Under the pieces are notes generated by a model. The model ran no database searches, was not told the DNA's origin, and was given only the letters and a program-made list of their open reading frames with translations. This document shows, in pieces, positions 1 through 6,569 of a stretch of DNA of 14,699 nt. This stretch comes from Hyphomicrobiales bacterium (lineage in GTDB: Bacteria; Pseudomonadota; Alphaproteobacteria; Rhizobiales; S144-35). Both the position numbers and the translations under genes were made by a program. The DNA is taken from the NCBI GenBank assembly GCA_015494185.1, contig WGBT01000318.1:1-14699 (forward strand). Direction: 5' to 3'. The stretch's first letter is position 1, and every line of letters starts with the position of its first letter.

Positions 1-954
1 ACCTTACCGGGGCTTGAACCGGATGGCAAACGGATCTGGACCTATAAGGAAGCGCTGCAGCCCGATATCATGCCGCGCTCGCTCATCGTGATCGGCTCAG
101 GGGCCATTGGTGTTGAATTTGCCAGCTTTTTCAATACCCTTGGGGCAGAAACCACGGTGGTTGAGCTGGTTGAGCGCATTTTGCCGGTGGAAGATGAAGA
201 AATCTCAAAGCTTGCGCACAAGGCCTTCCAAAAACAGGGCATGACGCTGCATACCGGCACCAAGGTGACCAGCTTGACCGCTCACGAGGCGGGGGTGACT
301 GCGGTGCTCGACAAGGGCGGCGAACAGATCACCGTTCATGCTGAACGCGCCATTTTGGCTATTGGCATTACCGGCAATGTGGAAAATCTAGGGCTGGAAG
401 AGCTTGGTGTTGCGGTTGAAAAAGGGCATATCGTGACCGACCGTTGGGGTGCGGCCAATATTGCCGGCATTTATGCCATTGGCGATGTCGCCGGGGCGCC
501 TTGGTTGGCGCATAAGGCGTCCCATGAAGGGGTGGTTTGTGTTGAGCGCATTGCCGGCGTCAGTGGGGTGCATCCGCTGAACAAGGCCAATATTCCCGGC
601 TGCACCTATTGCTGGCCGCAGATTGCTTCGGTGGGGTTGACGGAATCGGCTGCCCGGGCGGCGGGACACGATGTGCGCGTTGGCCGCTTTCCCTATCAGG
701 CCAATGGCAAGGCGATTGCGCTTGGGGAAAACGAGGGGTTGATCAAGACCGTGTTTGATGCCAAGACCGGTGAGCTGCTTGGGGCTCATATGATCGGTGC
801 GGAAGTCACTGAGCTGGTGCAGGGTTTTGCACTGGCGCGCACGCTGGAGACGACCGAGGCTGAACTGATGCAGACCATCTTCCCCCACCCCACCTTGTCG
901 GAAATGATGCATGAAAGTGTGCTCGATGCGTTCGACAAGGTGCTGCACATTTAG
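1..954 (+). CDS. lpdA: Dihydrolipoamide dehydrogenase (E3), C-terminal part, 5' end outside window
   Basis: FAD-dependent E3 subunit that reoxidises the dihydrolipoyl groups of 2-oxoacid dehydrogenase complexes, passing electrons to NAD+. The frame is open from base 1 to a TAG stop, giving 317 visible residues, so the start and the N-terminal FAD and redox-disulphide (CxxxxC) region lie upstream of the window. Visible parts are the NAD-binding GSGAIG loop (fragment residues 32-37), the second FAD contact YAIGDV (about 158-163), and a dimerisation domain ending in HPTLSE (296-301), which carries the catalytic His-Glu pair of the family. The stretch GCTYCWPQIASVGLTE is like that of E3 proteins encoded with alphaproteobacterial pyruvate dehydrogenase, so a PDH role is likely but inferred. 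It is convergent with the next gene. The internal ATG at 70 is not the true start, because homology continues upstream of it. Confidence 0.96.
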   Translation, partial: TLPGLEPDGKRIWTYKEALQPDIMPRSLIVIGSGAIGVEFASFFNTLGAETTVVELVERILPVEDEEISKLAHKAFQKQGMTLHTGTKVTSLTAHEAGVTAVLDKGGEQITVHAERAILAIGITGNVENLGLEELGVAVEKGHIVTDRWGAANIAGIYAIGDVAGAPWLAHKASHEGVVCVERIAGVSGVHPLNKANIPGCTYCWPQIASVGLTESAARAAGHDVRVGRFPYQANGKAIALGENEGLIKTVFDAKTGELLGAHMIGAEVTELVQGFALARTLETTEAELMQTIFPHPTLSEMMHESVLDAFDKVLHI

Positions 955-977
955 GTTCTGCTTTCTGTTCTTTACCT

Positions 978-1022
978 AGAGCACAATCCGAAAACCGGTC
1001 CCCGCTTTTTGGATTGTGCTCT
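978..1022. repeat. Short palindromic repeat of rhizobial type
   Basis: AGAGCACAATCC (978-989) is exactly complementary to GGATTGTGCTCT (1011-1022). One G-U pair and four A-T pairs extend the stem inward to about 17 bp, around an 11-nt loop. The pattern of a GAGCA..ATCCGAAAA arm, a CCGG-containing centre and the returning arm matches palindromes I recall as frequent between genes in Rhizobiales genomes. It may act as a bidirectional terminator for the convergent genes or simply be a dispersed repeat. Confidence 0.8.
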
Positions 1023-1073
1023 ATTAAGTTCAAATACAATGTGAGACAATCCTTTAACCACTTGGTTGCCTTT

Positions 1074-1185
1074 AAGCCATCCTTTTGGCGCCATCGTCGC
1101 TCGCCTCACCCTTTCCCGGGTGAGCGGCGATGGCTCCCGGGAGGATGGCGGGCTATCCTTCTGGTGAAAAGGAAGCGAGCTTTCG
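1074..1185. repeat. Dispersed ~111-bp hairpin repeat, copy 1
   Basis: This segment matches 8398-8508 over its whole length with scattered substitutions and one single-base gap. Its first part folds into a long imperfect hairpin (1077-1148): CCATCCT pairs with AGGATGG at the base, GCCATCG with CGATGGC further in, and CTCACCC with GGGTGAG near the tip. The non-hairpin tail, from GCGGGCTATCCTTCTGGTG to GAGCTTTCG, is the best conserved portion. I do not recognise it as a named element. Confidence 0.85.
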
Positions 1186-1282
1186 GCTATCGGATAGGAA
1201 GAACAGCCAATTTCGGGAAGGCCCAAATTATATTCTAATACCATTGGTTCCTGACCTTTTCGCCGTTGTGGCTTGATCGGGT

Positions 1283-2557
1283 TTAACCCAACCGTTGGGA
1301 AATCCGGGAGACGAGGGGAGCAATGTGGCGGCGCAGTTTTTCAGGGATAGCGGCCATCAATCGTTTGCCGCCTTGCCGTAGCATCTTGATGTAGAGCATC
1401 ATATGAAGTTGCCCCAGCACGCTGGTGGGCACGGCGAAGTCATAGACCGGCATGGTCTGATTGCACCATTGCATCTTGTAGCGGTCGGCCGGGGCCAGAA
1501 GATCAAAGACTTTGACGCCGCGGGTGATACAGTCACGCAGCGTGTCTTCCATTTGCAATGTTCCCGGCGAGTGCCGTTCATATTTCGGATGATAGACACC
1601 AATATGAGCGATGTAATGGCCCTTGTGTTCGAGCCCCAATTCGATTGCGGCGGGCTGGCCAGAAACGCACCATCGTGTCACCCGTGATGAGACGGGGCGG
1701 TTTCGGGAGGCAAACGCGGCGGCAAAAAAGGCTTCCAGACGCTCATCGGCATAGGCTCGTGAAACTAGGCCGCGCTGTTTGAGCCAATAACGCTTCATTT
1801 CGATAGCCTCGGCCGCAACCCGGCCAGCTTCGGGGCTAGCGTTGAGAAACTGGTAAGAAATTTTCCCAATTTCTTCCATGCGGCGCCGGTGGCGGCGGCG
1901 GTTTTTACGCAGTTTTTTGGTGACCTGCTTATTATAATCTTCATAATTGGAAAAGCGTGTCAGATCGAGATAAGGAGCTTGTTCGGTCTGGGTGATTGCT
2001 GCACCTTGGGTTTGCAGGAAGGCGGCAATATTCGAATCGGCACGGACTTTGCGTAAAAACAGCCCATCAGCCCCCAGTTTCTTGCAGATGAAATCATAAG
2101 CCTGTTTGAGCCAAAGTTCAGTGAGCCGGGTCTGTTTCACCAAGACATCGCCATATTGCGAAACCGGATCCCCCATCCACTGCAATTGCGTAAAGCCGAG
2201 GCGGCGGGTGAGCAGGAGCGGCCAAATCAGCACGACAAGACCCTTTTTAGCGCCACCGGTTTTGCCAACAACCAGTTTGATTTCGCTGTCTGGCTGGGTT
2301 GTCCCGTAATGGATCATCCAGTGCCAATTCCAGTTGAAGCTCAAGAAATGATGATGAGGCAATGAATCAGATTCAAACAGTTTGTTCCAATCCTCTTCCA
2401 GCGCACGCATCCCTTCAAGATTCGAGATGACAGAAAATTCAAGCCGGGTGAAGTCACGCCAGTTCTGCTGAACGGAAGACGAAAGGGACTGGGTTGGCGT
2501 GCTTCGGTAGACAATATCCGGATCAGCGGGTGGGGAGGCTGGATTGAGCATTTTCAT
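1283..2557 (-). CDS. CelD/BcsL-type GNAT acetyltransferase (Acetyltransf_6-like)
   Basis: A 424-residue protein resembling the CelD/BcsL group of GNAT-fold acyltransferases, related to FemAB-like enzymes and often near polysaccharide genes; the substrate is unknown. Residues about 40-200 form the N-terminal half, with the typical LEEDWNKLFE and FLSFNWNWHW stretches. Residues about 205-345 correspond to the Acetyltransf_6 domain. It contains a strongly basic segment (about 214-227, rich in K and R), the EMKRYWL region and the later HIGVYHPKYERHSPG stretch. No signal peptide or clear membrane span is seen, so it is probably cytoplasmic. Start: an AGAGG motif sits only 2 nt before the first ATG but 8 nt before a second in-frame ATG (2549-2551, Met3), so the second is probably the one used. 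It stands alone, convergent with lpdA, with AT-rich DNA upstream. Confidence 0.85.
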   Translation of the reverse strand: MKMLNPASPPADPDIVYRSTPTQSLSSSVQQNWRDFTRLEFSVISNLEGMRALEEDWNKLFESDSLPHHHFLSFNWNWHWMIHYGTTQPDSEIKLVVGKTGGAKKGLVVLIWPLLLTRRLGFTQLQWMGDPVSQYGDVLVKQTRLTELWLKQAYDFICKKLGADGLFLRKVRADSNIAAFLQTQGAAITQTEQAPYLDLTRFSNYEDYNKQVTKKLRKNRRRHRRRMEEIGKISYQFLNASPEAGRVAAEAIEMKRYWLKQRGLVSRAYADERLEAFFAAAFASRNRPVSSRVTRWCVSGQPAAIELGLEHKGHYIAHIGVYHPKYERHSPGTLQMEDTLRDCITRGVKVFDLLAPADRYKMQWCNQTMPVYDFAVPTSVLGQLHMMLYIKMLRQGGKRLMAAIPEKLRRHIAPLVSRISQRLG

Positions 2558-2904
2558 ATCCTCTAGGTGATTATTCCTGAACAGACTGCTTTAGCATGGG
2601 CGGTTCTATCCGGCTTTGCTGGGTGGAAGCAATATTCATACCAGATTTTATGATTTGGCAAAAAGAATAGGATCGAACTCAAGGATATTTGGTTGCGAAA
2701 TCAAGTTCTTATGTTAAGATTATTTGGACGCTAAAGGAAAAATAGCTTTCAAATAATAATTTGAGGTAAAAATCAGAAGGCCGGTTCCAGAAGAGCCAGA
2801 GAGCCAGAGAGCCAGAGAGCTAGGAGAGCCAGAGAGATTGAGAAGGTATTTGGGGATTTCGGTTAAACTTGCGTACCCTTTTTTATGATGTGGAGGCTGG
2901 TGAA
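2558..2904. other. AT-rich gene-free region with tandem repeat
   Basis: These 347 bp lie between two divergent genes. The first half, especially about 2630-2770, is distinctly AT-rich compared with its surroundings and probably holds the promoters for both flanking genes, although no clear -35/-10 pair stands out. The second half carries the 8-bp tandem repeat at 2792-2836. No coding region is supported. Confidence 0.6.
2792..2836. repeat. Tandem 8-bp repeat (GAGCCAGA)
   Basis: Three perfect GAGCCAGA units run head to tail from 2793 to 2816. A degenerate unit (GAGCTAG) and a further GAGAGCCAGAGAG follow, reaching 2836. The run lies about 70 bp upstream of the small membrane-protein start. 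It is a microsatellite-like tract, so unit number could vary by slippage. Confidence 0.9.
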
Positions 2905-3069
2905 ATGTCTGAATTTAATCATGTAACGGGTAAACTTCCAGCAAGCTATTGGCGCGGTATACTGATTTTTTCAGTACTTTGGCTGGTCATTGGTTTTGGC
3001 GCTGCCATTGCTTGGGGGCAGCAATATCCAACGGGTAAATTCACCGAACGAATGATCATCGAAGATTGA
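2905..3069 (+). CDS. Small single-span membrane protein, 54 aa, function unknown
   Basis: I do not recognise the family. The ATG at 2905 is preceded by GGAGG (2892-2896) with an 8-nt spacer, a textbook ribosome site. This makes it a better start than the in-frame TTG at 2869, which has none. The product has a polar N-terminus (residues 1-17), one hydrophobic segment (about 18-37, with W, F, G and A) that should cross the inner membrane, and a short polar tail ending in acidic residues. No cleavable signal motif is evident. It stands alone between the acetyltransferase gene and the IS. The strong Shine-Dalgarno and clean membrane segment argue for a real gene; it could be a small regulatory or complex-associated membrane subunit, but nothing in the context names a partner. 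Confidence 0.6.
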   Translation: MSEFNHVTGKLPASYWRGILIFSVLWLVIGFGAAIAWGQQYPTGKFTERMIIED

Positions 3070-3226
3070 CGGGTGTGGGAGCGGGGGGCTTTGTCCTTTG
3101 TCTGCGGCTTTTCAGTGAGGGTGTTATAGGTTATGCACGTTATAGTAGTCCATGCCGGTGTTCAGTGATGGGTTTCAGTGTTCGTTTCCCTTGGGGCGCC
3201 CAAACTGAGGCTTTCGGTCTGGTGAT

Positions 3227-3262
3227 CCCGTAGGTATATTTTCCCGTAGGTATATTTTATTG
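3227..3262. repeat. 16-bp tandem duplication in the left remnant of MITE-like repeat copy A
   Basis: The 16-mer CCCGTAGGTATATTTT occurs twice in immediate succession (3227-3242 and 3243-3258), directly before the IS. The segment aligns with the left end of the MITE-like repeat near 13194 (ATACCGGCGGTC...ATTGAC). It therefore looks like the left part of a repeat copy that duplicated internally and was then split by the IS; its right part resumes at 3992. Confidence 0.7.
3255..3262. repeat. Target site duplication, left copy
   Basis: TTTTATTG immediately precedes the left inverted repeat and is repeated exactly after the right one (3992-3999). Eight base pairs is the usual duplication length of the IS1595 family. 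Confidence 0.92.
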
Positions 3263-3280
3263 GGGGCTGTCCTAGATAAC
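3263..3280 (+). repeat. Left terminal inverted repeat of the IS
   Basis: Reads GGGGCTGTCCTAGATAAC; 17 of 18 bases match the complement of the right end. Confidence 0.93.
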
Positions 3281-3296
3281 CCAGTTTGAGGGTATC

Positions 3297-3974
3297 ATGG
3301 ACGGCATGAGGAGGTTACGCAGAAAAAGCCGGTTGAGCTGGTATAAGCAGGAGCGTCTGATTGAGCATTTTGTTGCCGGCACAACGGCACGCACGGCAGC
3401 TCGATTGGTAGGTGTTCATCGCAATACCGCCGCTTATTACTTTCACCGCCTACGCGAGATCATCGCCTATGAGCTGGAGAAGGAAAGCGAGGAGCTGCTG
3501 GCTGGCGAGATTGAGGCGGATGAGAGCTATTTCGGCGGCGGGCGCAAGGGCAAGCGCGGGCGAGGCGCCGCCGGAAAAGTGCCTGTTTTCAGGCTGTTGA
3601 AGCGGGGTGGCAGGGGTTATGTGAAGATCATCGAAGAGATGCTTCCGGCAAGACGCTGATGTCGGTCATTCGCCGCAAGATCGTGCCAGACGGCATCGTT
3701 TATACGGACTGCTGGAAGGCTATGATGTGTTGGATGTTTCCGATTTCCATCATGTGCGGATCAACCATTCCGAACTCTTTGCAGAGGGGAGGAACCACAT
3801 CAACGGGATCGAGAATTTCTGGAGCCAGGCCAAACGCATTTGCGCCGTTTCAATGGCATTCCGAGGGCGCATTTCGAGCTGTTTTTGAAGGAGTGTGAAT
3901 GGCGTTTCAATCGCCGTGATCCAAAAGCGAAGATCAAGCAATTGAAACAATGGGTTAGGAAATATATGGGCTAG
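3297..3974 (+). pseudogene. IS1595/ISXO2-like transposase, three frameshifts
   Basis: DDE-type transposase remnant; joining three frame changes restores a full-length family member. The first piece (from 3297) has an N-terminal helix-turn-helix region and the first catalytic Asp in EADESYFGG, followed by the basic GKRGRGAAGKVPVF stretch. Shift 1, near 3636-3641: GAAGAGATGC in place of an expected GAAGATGC, a 2-nt gain. The frame then reads GKTLMSVIRRKIVPDGIVYTD with the second catalytic Asp. Shift 2, at 3718-3720: TGGAAGGCTAT where WKGY needs one more G. The next piece reads YDVLDVSDFHHVRINHSELF and then GIENFW, with the third catalytic position. Shift 3, at 3837-3838: one C missing in KRH. 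The last piece reads LRRFNGIPRAHFELFLKE and ends at TAG 3972-3974. All three are small indels in short runs, consistent with decay or, less likely, sequencing error. Confidence 0.93.
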
Positions 3975-3991
3975 TTATCCAGGACAGCCCC
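3974..3991 (-). repeat. Right terminal inverted repeat of the IS
   Basis: Read on the minus strand it is GGGGCTGTCCTGGATAAC, differing from the left end at one position. Its inner base is the last base of the transposase stop codon. Confidence 0.93.
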
Positions 3992-4081
3992 TTTTATTGA
4001 CCTTTCCATGCTTTTCGTATCCCTTTGGAGTTCCTTCGTCAATTGAACTGCATAGGAATGTAGATCAGGGAACGCCGGTAT
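3992..4081 (+). repeat. MITE-like dispersed repeat copy A, right part (begins with the right target duplication)
   Basis: Starts with TTTTATTG (3992-3999), the right copy of the target duplication. It then aligns with 13214-13296: ATTGAC, TTTCCATG, TATCCCTTTG, AATTGAA, GATCAGGG and a right end GGTATGAGAAG shared exactly with copy B. Together with 3227-3262 it makes one repeat copy interrupted by the IS. It ends 43 bp downstream of the lpxB stop codon. Confidence 0.8.
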
Positions 4082-4124
4082 GAGAAGGGTTTGAGCAAAG
4101 GGCGAGATGGGGGAGGCTATGGGA

Positions 4125-5327
4125 TCATCGTCGTTGTGGGGCATATTTCAAAACAACGTCGGCAGCCAGCTCTCCGGGGCTTTTGGAACCGTCGCCGACC
4201 TGCATTCGGCTGGCGATTTTGGCAAGACGCTGTTTTTGGGTTCGACGTTGTGGGGTCTGTGTCATCAGGGGGACAACCGCCGCGGCAAGCTGATCTGGGG
4301 TGCACTGTTTTTGCACGAATTCCGGAATCAATTTCTCGCCAAGCACCAGATTGGCAAGTACGATGGTATCGGTGGTGACGAGAAAACGGCCAAGATACGT
4401 AATCCGGTCGACAATATAGCCAACCGCCATTGGGGTGCCGGCAAGGGCCAGTTCCAGTGTGGCCGTGCCCGAAGCTGTCAGTGCCGCCGTCGCCAGGCGA
4501 AAAGTCTGCCATTTTTGGTGATCACCTTCAACAATATGCGGCGTCACCGGCCAGTCCAGGTTTGCATTATCGATTAAAGAACGGGTTGTTGGAACGGCGG
4601 GGATGATGATCTGAAAGCGTCCCGGAGGGGCTTCACTTTGGGAGGCGTTTTGCAAAGCCGAGGCAATTTTTTCAGCCGCCTTGGCAAAAACCGGCAAGAG
4701 CCGTCGGACTTCACTGCTTCGGCTGCCTGGGAGAACGGCCAATATGCGATCTTGGGGATCGATTCTGAGTTGTGCTGCCAGCCCAATATGATCGGCTTGA
4801 CGAATGCTGGCCAGGCGCTCGACCAAGGGGTGACCGACATAGGTTGCGGGGGGGCCGCCGAGGCGTTCCAGCGCATGGGGTTCGAAAGGCAACAGGGTCA
4901 AAACTTCATCGATATAGTGTCGCATTTTTTTGGCGCGGCCGGGGCGCCAGGCCCAAACTTGTGGGCAGACATAGTTCAAAATGGGTAAATCCGGGGACTG
5001 GGCCTTAAGGCGTTTGGCGATTGGGTGGGTGAATTCGGGACTATCGATGATAACGACAACATCCGGATTTTCGATCAAGGCGTGTTCGATCGTTTCAAAG
5101 ACGCGGCGGCGCAACAGGCGGTAGCGTTTGGCAATATCAACAATGCCGACAACGGCAATATCGGACAGTGGGAACAGGCTTTTCAGGCCCTGACGCTGCA
5201 TGCCGCTCCCGCCAACACCGGCGAATTTGATATCGCCATTGAGCCGGTCATTGAGGGCTGCCATGAGCCGGGCGCCAAGCAGATCCCCAGATTGTTCGCC
5301 CGCAACCAGAAAAACTTTTAGTGCCAT
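4125..5327 (-). CDS. lpxB: Lipid-A-disaccharide synthase
   Basis: GT19 glycosyltransferase that joins UDP-2,3-diacylglucosamine to 2,3-diacylglucosamine-1-phosphate (lipid X) to make lipid A disaccharide phosphate, at the cytoplasmic face of the inner membrane. The 400-residue length is normal for the family. Visible motifs are the N-terminal GEQSGD (10-15), the FAGVGG loop (35-40), NYVCPQVWAWRPGRAKKM (118-135), VGHPLVE (164-170), the nucleotide-sugar LPGSRSSEV (199-207) and the C-terminal SGTATLELALAGTPM (286-300). The ATG at 5327 follows a strong AGGAGGT with about 6 nt spacing. It is the last gene of the minus-strand run, downstream of lpxI and separated from it by 221 bp holding a repeat. 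LpxI supplies lipid X, so the two genes encode consecutive steps. Confidence 0.97.
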   Translation of the reverse strand: MALKVFLVAGEQSGDLLGARLMAALNDRLNGDIKFAGVGGSGMQRQGLKSLFPLSDIAVVGIVDIAKRYRLLRRRVFETIEHALIENPDVVVIIDSPEFTHPIAKRLKAQSPDLPILNYVCPQVWAWRPGRAKKMRHYIDEVLTLLPFEPHALERLGGPPATYVGHPLVERLASIRQADHIGLAAQLRIDPQDRILAVLPGSRSSEVRRLLPVFAKAAEKIASALQNASQSEAPPGRFQIIIPAVPTTRSLIDNANLDWPVTPHIVEGDHQKWQTFRLATAALTASGTATLELALAGTPMAVGYIVDRITYLGRFLVTTDTIVLANLVLGEKLIPEFVQKQCTPDQLAAAVVPLMTQTPQRRTQKQRLAKIASRMQVGDGSKSPGELAADVVLKYAPQRR

Positions 5328-5390
5328 GGCAGACCTCCTGCATCTTTGGCGTGGTCAAACTGGAAAGGGACAAATGGGCCGTTGGGGCTT

Positions 5391-5549
5391 ATACCGTCGG
5401 TCATTATCATTGACCGTTGATGATGCTTTTCGTATCCCTTTGAAGATCATACCGGTAGTATTTATCATTAATCGCTGATGATTTCCGTATCTACTTGTAT
5501 TCTGCATAAATCGAACAGTATACGAGTCAATATCAAGGGCCGCTGGCAT
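5391..5549 (+). repeat. MITE-like dispersed repeat copy C, with tandem duplication of its left half
   Basis: The first left half (5391-5448) reads ATACCGTCGGTC, then ATCATTGACC, GATGATGCTTTTCGTATCC. A second, diverged left half begins at ATACCGGTAGTATTTATCATT (about 5450). The right half follows (CATAAATCGAACAGTATACGAG, then GGGCCGCTGGCAT) and ends at 5549. The ends are imperfect inverted repeats. It fills most of the lpxI-lpxB gap, and its last base is the first plus-strand base of the lpxI stop codon complement (5549-5551). Confidence 0.75.
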
Positions 5550-6376
5550 CATATCTTGAGACCAACAAGAAAAAGCCCCAGTCTGTTGGCCTTGCGGATG
5601 ACCTCTTCGCGCTCGGCGATCAACACTTGATTGGCAGCAAGCCCAATCCCGCGCAACCCTGCCCGTGCGGCGCGTTCAATGGTCTCTGGTCCAATGGCCG
5701 GCATGTCGACCCGAAGTTCTTGTTTAGGTTTGGGCGCTTTGACCAACACCCCGCAGCGCCGCCGAAATCCCCATTGTTTGAGCCCTGCAACACGCGCCAG
5801 CATGGCATCAGTCCCTTCTGCTGCTTCCACCGCAAGAACATTGGAACGGGCGACAATGGCCCCTTGCCCAATATCGAGATCCCCCATTTTGCGCACAACC
5901 TGCAGGGCCTTGCCGAGATCTCTTTGGTCTGCCGGCCGTGGCGCATGTTTGCCAAGTTGTCCTTGGGGGCAAAGCAGCTCTGGGGCGATCTCATGCGCGC
6001 CTTTGACGATAAACCCCTGACGTTCGAAGAAAACGACAATCCTGGAGAGCAGGCTGTCATCGCCCCCGAAAGTCAATTTGAGGACAAAGGGGAGAGTGAT
6101 GACGGTTTTAAAATCAGGGCGGATTTGGGTCAGATCCGGACGTGAAAGACCACCAATCAATACGATTTCCTTACAGTGCTTCTCACGCAAGACCCGGAAG
6201 AGATGGCCCAGCTTGTCCAAGCGCACCAAGGTGTGAGGAAAACGGCAAATACCGGCCTCGACTTCTCCTTCAAGCCCCAAAATATGAACCTCGCGGCCAG
6301 CTTTGAGAGCTGCTTCTGCGACATCGATGGGCAGTGTACCCCGTCCGGCTATGATCCCAATCCGTGCCTTGGCCAC
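5549..6376 (-). CDS. lpxI: UDP-2,3-diacylglucosamine diphosphatase, LpxI type
   Basis: Hydrolyses UDP-2,3-diacylglucosamine to lipid X and UMP, the step before LpxB. LpxI (DUF1009) replaces LpxH in Alphaproteobacteria. The 275 residues cover both family domains: an N-terminal Rossmann-like part (IGIIAGRGTLP, 6-16; IVLIGGLSRPDL, 71-82), then GGDDSLLSRIVVFFERQGF (104-122), and a C-terminal domain with DIGQGAIVARSNVLAVEAAEG (168-188) and KAPKPKQELRVDMPAIG (213-229). Asp224 in RVDMP corresponds to the catalytic Asp reported for the Caulobacter enzyme, as I recall. Translation begins at GTG (6374-6376) behind AAGGAAAGAGG; no ATG fits the conserved N-terminus. It lies downstream of lexA instead of the customary lpxA. 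The stop codon overlaps the end of repeat copy C. Confidence 0.96.
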   Translation of the reverse strand: MAKARIGIIAGRGTLPIDVAEAALKAGREVHILGLEGEVEAGICRFPHTLVRLDKLGHLFRVLREKHCKEIVLIGGLSRPDLTQIRPDFKTVITLPFVLKLTFGGDDSLLSRIVVFFERQGFIVKGAHEIAPELLCPQGQLGKHAPRPADQRDLGKALQVVRKMGDLDIGQGAIVARSNVLAVEAAEGTDAMLARVAGLKQWGFRRRCGVLVKAPKPKQELRVDMPAIGPETIERAARAGLRGIGLAANQVLIAEREEVIRKANRLGLFLVGLKI

Positions 6377-6569
6377 TGGCCTCTTTCCTTAGCTTCCCAA
6401 TCCCTAAACGGCCGTATCATTCCTCTGGCCTATCTAAACGCACAACAGATGCATATCTGCTTTTCTTCTACCTCCAACTCTTTGGCCCTTTGCTCTTCCG
6501 CTTCTGCCCCTTTGCTGCTGATCTCCAGGTTCGCACTTAAATAGTGTAGGATGCGTTCCGCAGAACCGG

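Larger units (their letters stand above)
955..1282. other. Convergent intergenic region with two hairpin repeats
   Basis: These 328 bp separate the 3' ends of lpdA and the acetyltransferase gene. They hold a short palindrome (978-1022) and one copy of a roughly 111-bp hairpin repeat (1074-1185). Either could end transcription from both sides, but neither is followed by a clear T-run, so a terminator role is only inferred. No convincing gene was found: the frames crossing it lack ribosome sites and run through the repeats. Confidence 0.7.
3263..3991 (+). mobile_element. IS1595-family insertion sequence, 729 bp, transposase broken
   Basis: The element is bounded by terminal inverted repeats: GGGGCTGTCCTAGATAAC at the left (3263-3280) and its complement, with one mismatch in 18, at the right (3974-3991). 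A perfect 8-bp direct duplication, TTTTATTG, flanks it on both sides. Inside is one transposase reading frame of the ISXO2/IS1595 type covering nearly the whole element; its stop codon overlaps the right inverted repeat. End sequence, length and duplication size all fit IS1595-family members of the short (about 0.7 kb) type. The transposase has three frameshifts, so the copy cannot move by itself, but the intact ends could still be acted on by a related transposase elsewhere in the genome. Confidence 0.95.

Noticed and set aside
2792..2836. Possible CRISPR-like array.
   Set aside because: The units are 8 bp and contiguous, with no spacers, and no cas genes are nearby; it is a simple tandem repeat.
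5627..6145. A 172-codon plus-strand frame opposite lpxI.
   Set aside because: LpxI on the other strand is unmistakable; this frame lacks a ribosome site and known motifs.
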